A stretch of DNA of 64,000 bases from Pseudomonadota bacterium (GTDB lineage: Bacteria; Pseudomonadota; Gammaproteobacteria; Steroidobacterales; Woeseiaceae): contig JACZSM010000005.1 in NCBI GenBank assembly GCA_022574185.1, positions 22,341 through 86,340 of the forward strand. Reading direction: 5' to 3'. The number at the start of each line of letters is the position of its first letter. Position 1 is the first letter of the stretch. Position numbers and translations under genes: made by a program. The notes beneath the pieces were generated by a model that made no database searches, had not been told where the DNA came from, and saw only the letters and a program-made list of their open reading frames with translations. Below, one piece after another: positions 17,462 through 22,581 of the stretch.

Positions 17462-17740
17462 GTGATCCGAAGCTTCAAACACAAAGGACTGGAACGCTTC
17501 TTCTCGCGCGGTACGAAAGCCGGAATTCAGGCACCGCACGCTTCAAAACTTCGGCTTATTCTCTCGAGGCTGCATGCGTCTGTTTCCCCCAACGATATGA
17601 ACCTTCCCGGACTTGTCCTGCATCAATTAAAAGGTGCCGCTCGAGGAATCTGGTCGGTTCGAGTCAGCGGCAACTGGCGAGTTACGTTTAAGTTTAAAGG
17701 TCCGGACGCGATTGATGTGAATTACGAGGATTACCACTAG
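17462..17740 (+). CDS. higB: HigB/RelE-type toxin (cassette 7)
   Basis: 92 aa from GTG. Same family as the cassette 1 toxin (shared [16 protein letters not shown] start, [32 protein letters not shown] end) but clearly diverged, so it is an independent acquisition or an old duplicate. Predicted ribosome-dependent mRNA interferase. Antitoxin follows after 2 bp. Confidence 0.9.
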   Translation: MIRSFKHKGLERFFSRGTKAGIQAPHASKLRLILSRLHASVSPNDMNLPGLVLHQLKGAARGIWSVRVSGNWRVTFKFKGPDAIDVNYEDYH

Positions 17741-17742
17741 TC

Positions 17743-18036
17743 ATGACTATGCAAATGCATAACCCGCCTCACCCAGGCGAAGTAATTCGGGGCCTTTGTC
17801 TTGAGCCGTTAGGCCTTAGTGTTACGGCCGCAGCCGAAGCACTTGGCGTTACCAGAAAAACGTTGTCCGCGATTCTTAATGGCCGCGCCGGTATCAGTCC
17901 TGAAATGGCACTACGCCTGTCTATTGCCTTTGATACGTCGCCTGAGAGTTGGATGAATCAGCAGACTCAGTACGATCTTTGGGTAGCGAAAAAGAAAAAG
18001 AAACGACTCCGTGTGAGAAGGCTATCCGCCGCCTAA
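17743..18036 (+). CDS. higA: HigA-type antitoxin, XRE family (cassette 7)
   Basis: 97 aa. HigA signature [20 protein letters not shown] at the N-terminus, helix-turn-helix [20 protein letters not shown], and [14 protein letters not shown] lysine/arginine-rich tail ([12 protein letters not shown]) is not present in the cassette 1 homologue. Stop codon TAA supplied by the R'' core (GCC TAA C). Confidence 0.9.
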   Translation: MTMQMHNPPHPGEVIRGLCLEPLGLSVTAAAEALGVTRKTLSAILNGRAGISPEMALRLSIAFDTSPESWMNQQTQYDLWVAKKKKKRLRVRRLSAA

Positions 18037-18136
18037 CAATGCGCTGCATACTTGCCGCCTTATCGTACCTGTCACACATCTTGCATTCGCAACATGTGCG
18101 CCAGATACTGAGCGCAATTAAGCTTAGACGTTAGGT
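18031..18136 (+). repeat. attC site 7 (type A)
   Basis: 106 bp; R'' GCCTAAC (18031-18037) matches the cassette 7 opening core. R' GTTAGGT (18130-18136), the core variant that reappears as ACCTAAC at the end of cassette 8. Confidence 0.93.
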
Positions 18137-18148
18137 GGCATAAGGATT

Positions 18149-18478
18149 GTGAACTCAACTTTCTTCTGCGATTTGGGGGCGTTAACAATTCAACTACGAC
18201 AGCGCCACGGTGAATTGGCAAGGAAACTGCGGCCGTTGGTTGTCGAATTCGAAGAACTGTCGAACGGATACGCCGCGAAAGTAAGATCTGGGCAATTAGC
18301 CGAATCGGATATTGAAGAATTCATGACCTTAGAAAGGCTGTGCTGTCCGTTTATTACGCTTACGTTGGAAATCGAGAATAGAGACGAAAATGAAGTGCCA
18401 ACCCATGTCCTCAAGATTACAGGCCGAGGAGAAATAAAGCCTTTCATCCGGAGAGAGTTCGGAATTCCGGAGAACTAA
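18149..18478 (+). CDS. Hypothetical protein with CCPF motif (cassette 8, first gene)
   Basis: 109 aa from GTG, with taagga as a ribosome-binding site 3-8 bp upstream. Not recognised as a named family. The pattern ERLCCPFITLTLEIE followed by LKITGRGEIKPFIRREFG resembles a small family of uncharacterised proteins with an invariant CCPF and a C-terminal G-x-x-x-x-F motif. The Cys pair could bind metal or be redox-active (inference). Soluble, no signal peptide. Shares one cassette with the lipoprotein that starts 1 bp after its stop. Confidence 0.65.
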   Translation: MNSTFFCDLGALTIQLRQRHGELARKLRPLVVEFEELSNGYAAKVRSGQLAESDIEEFMTLERLCCPFITLTLEIENRDENEVPTHVLKITGRGEIKPFIRREFGIPEN

Positions 18479-18479
18479 A

Positions 18480-18881
18480 ATGCCGAAAGTTCTCGTCGTA
18501 TCTATTCTGGTTTTTACATTTCTAGTCGCCTGCCTTGAAGGCCCAACACAAGAGCCTGTCGCAGGAGCCATTCGTACAGCGGACAGTTCTGTCCATATTG
18601 GGGACGCACCTATCCATGAAGGGCGGATTTCCCGACCTAACGATGTATTCCAGTTTCGTGCGTGTGACAGGGACGAGTTGTACTTCGTCGATGCGTCCAT
18701 TTCAATCAATGACACGTTAGAGTTCGCTTTACATTCAGCTGTCACCCCAAGTCCCATCTACGTCCGGACTCACGGCGAAGTTATTGCGGGCGTTGATGGT
18801 CTCCCCGATCTCTATACCGACGTAATTAATATAACCGAATTGCTTTCGTACGACGCTTCAGTGCCTGTGATTTGCAAGTGA
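18480..18881 (+). CDS. Small putative lipoprotein (cassette 8, second gene)
   Basis: 133 aa. N-terminal signal with lipobox-like FLVAC (Cys18), so probably lipidated and exported. The mature part is not recognised; it is acidic with two further Cys residues (near RACDRDE and at the C-terminal VICK) that could form a disulfide. Coupled to the preceding CCPF gene, making a rare two-gene cassette that is not a TA pair. Confidence 0.65.
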   Translation: MPKVLVVSILVFTFLVACLEGPTQEPVAGAIRTADSSVHIGDAPIHEGRISRPNDVFQFRACDRDELYFVDASISINDTLEFALHSAVTPSPIYVRTHGEVIAGVDGLPDLYTDVINITELLSYDASVPVICK

Positions 18882-18891
18882 CACAAGCGCC

Positions 18892-18994
18892 ACCTAACAA
18901 TGCGCTTCATTGATGTCGTCTGGGTTTCGTCTCGCTTCTTGCAGCGGCAACAACCGCGCCGTAAGCTGGTCGCATCAAAGCTTAGACGTTAGAC
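18892..18994 (+). repeat. attC site 8 (type B)
   Basis: 103 bp; R'' ACCTAAC (18892-18898) is the exact complement of GTTAGGT at 18130, so both genes between them belong to one cassette. R' GTTAGAC (18988-18994). Last site in the array with fully intact cores. Confidence 0.92.
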
Positions 18995-18997
18995 GTC

Positions 18998-19468
18998 ATG
19001 AATCAACGCCGACCCGTGGTGTATGACAAAGCCAAGTATCACGATGATACCGTGGCCGAATTCGGCTTGACCCACGAACACTCCGCGATCCACATACTAT
19101 TCTTTCTCGGTTGGCTTATGGACAATGACCTAATGAGCGATGACTTCGTATCAGAGTGGTCCAAATTTATACACAAGTACAAGTCCAGATCATCTTCGCC
19201 GCTAGCGGTCTTTGACTGGTGGGACCGATGCCTCACTGACGACATGTTGAATGATAAAGCTAATCGATTCGCCCAAGAATATTTCGACTACAAAATAGGG
19301 CAATACATTGCCGATTACACCAGAATCGTAGTTGGCAGTTTGCCCTCTTTATATCACCCGAAATATTCTTGGGACGCTCAAGAGCTGATGAATCGCCAAA
19401 TTTCCGAAAGATACGATACATGGAGCCGAAAAGAACTTCCGAAGTGGTGGATGTTTTGGCGCAAGTGA
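18998..19468 (+). CDS. Uncharacterised protein, HIxFFLGWL family (cassette 9)
   Basis: 156 aa, ATG 4 bp after the R' core. Segments AIHILFFLGWLMDNDLMSDDF, MLNDKANRFAQEYFD and LPSLYHPKYSWDAQELMNRQI resemble an uncharacterised family (DUF7832-like, from memory) often found as solitary small genes. No signal peptide or catalytic motif seen. The C-terminus is rich in Trp (KWWMFWRK). No promoter in the cassette. Confidence 0.65.
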   Translation: MNQRRPVVYDKAKYHDDTVAEFGLTHEHSAIHILFFLGWLMDNDLMSDDFVSEWSKFIHKYKSRSSSPLAVFDWWDRCLTDDMLNDKANRFAQEYFDYKIGQYIADYTRIVVGSLPSLYHPKYSWDAQELMNRQISERYDTWSRKELPKWWMFWRK

Positions 19469-19562
19469 CTCCTCATAATTGCCGCGTTGCCTATCTGTCA
19501 AACCTCGTGCAGCCACAACGCCCGCGCCAGATACTGGGTACAATAAAGCTTAGACGTTAGAT
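19469..19562 (+). repeat. Degenerate attC site 9
   Basis: About 94 bp. The right half is still good (CAGATACTGGGTACAATAAAGCTTAGACGTTAG-type, shown here only in part: CAGATACTGGGTACAAT) with R' GTTAGAT at 19556-19562. The left half has lost its R'' core: the expected GTCTAAC is absent and about a dozen bases are missing around 19470. First decayed site in the array. Confidence 0.75.
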
Positions 19563-19582
19563 GAGGCTAGCAAGCGACTTCG

Positions 19583-19984
19583 ATGATTCAAAATATGGCC
19601 CTTAGCATTGTTGTCGTTACCGGCCTCTACTTCATTGCCTTGGCCGCTGCATCTTTATTCCTTCCTGCTCAAACCAATCGTTTCTTGCTCGGATTCGCCG
19701 GCTCTCCGGTCAAACATTTCACAGAGCTCATCCTGCGTTTCATAGTTGGCGGCGCACTTGTGCTTTATGCACCTCAAATGCTTTTTTCCGACACTTTCAA
19801 TATTTTCGGTTGGGTTCTGCTTGTCACAACAACCTGCATCCTCCTCATGCCATGGCGGTGGCATCATCGGTTTGCTCAATACGCCATTCCTCAAGCCATT
19901 CGGCACCTTGCGCTGATTGGAGTTTCTTCCTTATTGCTCGGTGGGGTTATGCTAGTGGCGGTTATTCGCGGGAGCACCTTCTAA
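19583..19984 (+). CDS. Small integral membrane protein (cassette 10)
   Basis: 133 aa with about four hydrophobic segments (residues 5-27, 45-65, 72-90, 108-128), so an inner-membrane protein. The segment SPVKHFTELILRFIVGGALVLYAP resembles small DUF4345-like membrane proteins, but I cannot assign it securely. A second ATG four codons in is possible. Stop TAA is embedded in the degenerate R'' core (TTC TAA A). Confidence 0.65.
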   Translation: MIQNMALSIVVVTGLYFIALAAASLFLPAQTNRFLLGFAGSPVKHFTELILRFIVGGALVLYAPQMLFSDTFNIFGWVLLVTTTCILLMPWRWHHRFAQYAIPQAIRHLALIGVSSLLLGGVMLVAVIRGSTF

Positions 19985-20040
19985 AAATGCGCTGCATATT
20001 TTCTGCCTGGCCGTAACCAGAAAGGACTTGCCAGTTGGAT
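19979..20040 (+). repeat. Truncated attC site 10
   Basis: About 62 bp. Left half recognisable (TTCTAAA core variant at 19979, then ATGCGCTGCATA...CTGCCTGG); the middle and most of the right half are missing. It ends at GTTGGAT (20034-20040), which fits the GTTRRRY core consensus. The expected R'' for cassette 10 is ATCTAAC; five of seven bases match. Confidence 0.6.
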
Positions 20041-20433
20041 AACCTGGTCATCTTCGACGGCGTGTGCAATCTCTGTGCTAAGACGGTGCGGTTCATCCTT
20101 CGGCACGAATCGGGGCAGGTCCTTCGATTCACACCGCTTCAATCCTCGACTGGCTCCTCAATAATGCAAGAACTCGGTCTCAATCCAATGAATGCGGAGA
20201 CTTTTGTCCTGCTGTCCGATGGCGAAGTATTCGTTAAATCTGATGCGGCGATCAAGTTGTGCGGATATCTTCGAGGCGGGTGGAGGATGCTCCGAGTCTT
20301 TCGAATCATTCCACGTCCGATTCGCGATTGGGGCTATGGGGTACTTGCCCGCAATCGATACCGGTGGTTTGGTCGTTACGACCAGTGCATGGTGCCCTCG
20401 GCAGAAATCAGGGACCGATTCATCATTGATTAG
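20035..20433 (+). CDS. DCC-family thiol-disulfide oxidoreductase-like protein, DUF393 (cassette 11)
   Basis: 132 aa. Family hallmark FDGVCNLCAKTVRFILRHE near the N-terminus (the CxxC here is CNLC), then RFTPLQSSTG. Start is TTG 20035: it gives the normal family N-terminus (M-DNLVIFDGVCNLC) and has AAAGGA 8 bp upstream. The TTG lies inside the putative recombination core G/TTGGAT, so the start codon would be built by cassette insertion. The biochemical role of the family is unknown. Confidence 0.85.
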   Translation: MDNLVIFDGVCNLCAKTVRFILRHESGQVLRFTPLQSSTGSSIMQELGLNPMNAETFVLLSDGEVFVKSDAAIKLCGYLRGGWRMLRVFRIIPRPIRDWGYGVLARNRYRWFGRYDQCMVPSAEIRDRFIID

Positions 20434-20440
20434 CAATGGC

Positions 20441-20543
20441 ACCTGACAATGCGCTTCATACTTACCTCCTGGCTTCCGTCACGCTGCTTGCAAACGCCGA
20501 TAGCGCGCCAGATACTAAAACCATCAAAGCTTAGACGCTAAGT
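20441..20543 (+). repeat. Degenerate hybrid attC site 11
   Basis: 103 bp. R'' is ACCTGAC (20441-20447) and R' is GCTAAGT (20537-20543); each differs from consensus at a normally fixed base. The body mixes A-type (CTTCATACTTACC, GCGCGCCAGATACT) and B-type (CTGGCTTCCGTCACG, CATCAAAGCTTAGACG) segments. Confidence 0.75.
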
Positions 20544-20560
20544 GTTAACGGATCACCGTC

Positions 20561-20890
20561 ATGGCGCACCCGTATCTGGAGCAATTGCAAAGCCTGATTC
20601 ACATTATCAACCGAGATGACGTTGACTTGAACTGCAAACACTTTTTCAGCGGTGCTGCGCTCTATGCGAACGGAAATATCTGTGCTTCTCTGTCTCCGGC
20701 GGGTCTGGCCTTCAAACTTGGCAAGCAGCGATGCAAGGAACTTATACAGAGTCAAGTGGCTATTCCGCTCTGTTACTTCGAAGGCGCTCCGACCAAGAGC
20801 AATTACGCGCTATTCCCGGATCCGGATGAACTCAGCGACAGTTCGATTGGCGCGTATTTCAATGAGTGCATCGACTACACGCTAAATTGA
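20561..20890 (+). CDS. TfoX/Sxy N-terminal-domain-like protein (cassette 12)
   Basis: 109 aa. The pattern FFSGAALYANGNICASLSPA, GLAFKLGKQRCKELI and LCYFEGAPTKSNYALFPDP follows the TfoX N-terminal domain (GG.GLY..G..FA....  LYLK ... SYYE.P). Full TfoX/Sxy proteins are competence regulators with an added C-terminal domain, absent here; single-domain versions are common and of unknown role. Located just after degenerate attC 11; no attC is visible between it and the next gene. Confidence 0.7.
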   Translation: MAHPYLEQLQSLIHIINRDDVDLNCKHFFSGAALYANGNICASLSPAGLAFKLGKQRCKELIQSQVAIPLCYFEGAPTKSNYALFPDPDELSDSSIGAYFNECIDYTLN

Positions 20891-20957
20891 CACCAGACGA
20901 CGCTGAGGAGCAACCATGAAGGAAATCACTCGTAGATGCTACGGCTTATCAGCATAA

Positions 20958-21452
20958 ATGCATTACGCAGCTTATGGTTCCAATCTGCATCCGCTTCGTC
21001 TAGGTAGACGCCTTTCTTCAGCAGAGCTCATCGGTACCAGTTTCATGGATGGCTGGTCACTGCATTTTCACAAACGAGGTAAGGATGAGTCGGGTAAATG
21101 CAACATCATCAATAGCGGCGAGGGTGTGTTTTTGGCAATTTACGAAATCAGTCGGCACAACAAACAGACTCTGGATCGAATAGAGGGCCTGGGGTTCGGA
21201 TATTCCGAAAGGACACTGACGATTCCTGAATTTGATCACTGTGTCACGTACATTGCCGACGACACACATATCGACGAATCCCTGGTGCCGTACGATTGGT
21301 ACAAGGAATTGGTGCTGGTCGGCGCTATTAAACTCGGATTTCCCGAGTCCTACAGAAACCAGATCAACGCGGTTGCGACCCGTCAGGATCCAGACCCTGT
21401 CCGCAGGGCTGAAAGATGGAGTGTTGTCGAAATTATCAGAGCTGGATTTTAA
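20958..21452 (+). CDS. Gamma-glutamylcyclotransferase-like protein (cassette 13)
   Basis: 164 aa. N-terminal YAAYGSNLHPLRLGRRL is the substrate-binding YGSN motif of the GGCT/AIG2 fold; FLAIYEISRHNKQTLDRIEG supplies the conserved acidic catalytic residue (LDRIEG). May cleave gamma-glutamyl amino acids; substrate unproven. Stop TAA overlaps a degenerate R'' core (TTT TAA C), so this was the last gene of the recognisable array. Confidence 0.8.
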   Translation: MHYAAYGSNLHPLRLGRRLSSAELIGTSFMDGWSLHFHKRGKDESGKCNIINSGEGVFLAIYEISRHNKQTLDRIEGLGFGYSERTLTIPEFDHCVTYIADDTHIDESLVPYDWYKELVLVGAIKLGFPESYRNQINAVATRQDPDPVRRAERWSVVEIIRAGF

Positions 21453-21549
21453 CTGTACGCCGCCTTCGTGCCTCCCTACCCTCGTCACGCTTCTTGCATC
21501 CGCAACAAACGCGTCGGATACTGAGCACATCAGAGCGTAAACCTTAGCT
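21447..21549 (+). repeat. Degenerate attC site after cassette 13
   Basis: About 103 bp. Left core TTTTAAC (21447-21453); the right half CTTCTTGCATCCGCAACA, GCGTCGGATACTGAGCAC aligns well with type A, but the terminal core has become CTTAGCT. Length is that of functional sites, so it decayed mainly by substitution. Confidence 0.75.
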
Positions 21550-21555
21550 GGAACG

Positions 21556-22038
21556 ATGGGATTTCTGGACAAGCCAGAGTGGTGGGGTGCTCCCGTACTC
21601 ACCAAGGCCAATATTCGACGATATCGTCGAACATTGCTTTTCGTCATCCTTGCCTCTGTATTTGTCGGGTTTTTGGCGTCTGTAACACTCAGCGATAAAA
21701 ATGTTGCCCCAATTGAGTGGTTTCTTCGCACGTCGGCCATCACTTTCGCTTTGATGTCATTCATTGCCGCCGTATTCTTTTCCATTTTTTTCTTTTACCG
21801 GACGTTCGTTTATAACTTTCGAGCCGCTTTATCCCGGCGGCACCCACCCGGCACCGGACTATTTGAACGGCTTTTCAAACCGACCAGCCTTTGGGAAAAG
21901 AATGGACTTGCCGATGAAGGACTCAAGTATCGGCGCCTTGCGATTGAAGGCCTTGCCGGGTTTCTTGGCTCTATGACATTAGCGTGGTTAATGGTCCTTG
22001 TGATGAGGTTATCCGGGTTTGACGTAAGTCCCGGCTGA
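21556..22038 (+). CDS. Unknown membrane protein
   Basis: 160 aa with three hydrophobic segments (about residues 27-47, 56-82, 132-151) and a basic N-terminus. Family not recognised. Starts just past the last degenerate attC, so it may be a former cassette. The next gene begins 3 bp after its stop, suggesting co-transcription of 21556-24065. Confidence 0.6.
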   Translation: MGFLDKPEWWGAPVLTKANIRRYRRTLLFVILASVFVGFLASVTLSDKNVAPIEWFLRTSAITFALMSFIAAVFFSIFFFYRTFVYNFRAALSRRHPPGTGLFERLFKPTSLWEKNGLADEGLKYRRLAIEGLAGFLGSMTLAWLMVLVMRLSGFDVSPG

Positions 22039-22041
22039 CCG

Positions 22042-22581
22042 GTGTTTTCGATCAAGGCATGTTCGGTTCCCGACAGTGCGCTGCTGGCACGTTACGTTCG
22101 CAAAGACACGTACACTGATTGTTACAGGACAATTGTTTCCGGTGTGGTATCACATGCTGAGTATGTAACCGGGTTTTACTCAACCAGCCTGTTCAAACTG
22201 GAACGGCTTATCTTGGGGTGGGTAGTGCACAAACCTTCAACCGATGCTGAAGCAAAACAATTGGCCGAGGGAAGAATTGATACGTTCGCCGCCTGGTACG
22301 TGGAGAGCCGCAGCGAAAATCAGATACTGATGTGTGATTTTCGTAATCGAACTCGGTCCTGGCTAATGGTCGCGCCGCTACTCGAAGACGGCGACACTCG
22401 AACGCGTTTGTATTTCGGCTCCGCCGTCGTCCCGGTTCGCGATGCAGATTCCGCAAGCACATCCCTTGGGCGGGGCTATGGTGTCCTTCTCGGATTTCAC
22501 AAACTTTACTCCAAGGCGCTCTTGTGCTCTGCCAAGACACTTCTGGTGGCCCGGAACCGGCAAAATGAGCGATGCTTATGA
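22042..22581 (+). CDS. Unknown protein, 179 aa
   Basis: GTG start 3 bp after the previous gene. No signal peptide. Contains YTDCYRTIVSGVVSHAEYV and FYSTSLFKLERLILGW, which recall an uncharacterised family with a YxDCY...EYVxAFYTTxLFKLER pattern, but I cannot name it. It ends in an ATGA overlap with the peptidase gene, so translation is probably coupled. Confidence 0.6.
   Translation: MFSIKACSVPDSALLARYVRKDTYTDCYRTIVSGVVSHAEYVTGFYSTSLFKLERLILGWVVHKPSTDAEAKQLAEGRIDTFAAWYVESRSENQILMCDFRNRTRSWLMVAPLLEDGDTRTRLYFGSAVVPVRDADSASTSLGRGYGVLLGFHKLYSKALLCSAKTLLVARNRQNERCL

Larger units (their letters stand above)
12133..21549 (+). mobile_element. Chromosomal integron: integrase pseudogene plus cassette array
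   Basis: A minus-strand integron integrase (broken) is followed, on the other strand, by about a dozen same-orientation cassettes separated by similar 103-106 bp attC sites. This is the standard intI-attI-cassette layout. Eight consecutive cassettes have perfectly matching ends: the 7-bp core that opens each cassette is the reverse complement of the R'' core at its end. From the ninth site on, the attC sites lose core bases or are truncated; the last recognisable one in the array ends near 21549. The similar size and sequence of the attC sites is typical of sedentary chromosomal integrons rather than mobile resistance integrons. No resistance gene is recognised. The right end is approximate. 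Confidence 0.92.

Noticed and set aside
13740..20543. Regularly spaced repeats of about 100 bp looked at first like a CRISPR or tandem repeat array
   Set aside because: Units are imperfect palindromes with GTTAGRC-type cores, separated by 0.4-0.9 kb segments that each carry genes; these are attC sites, not CRISPR.
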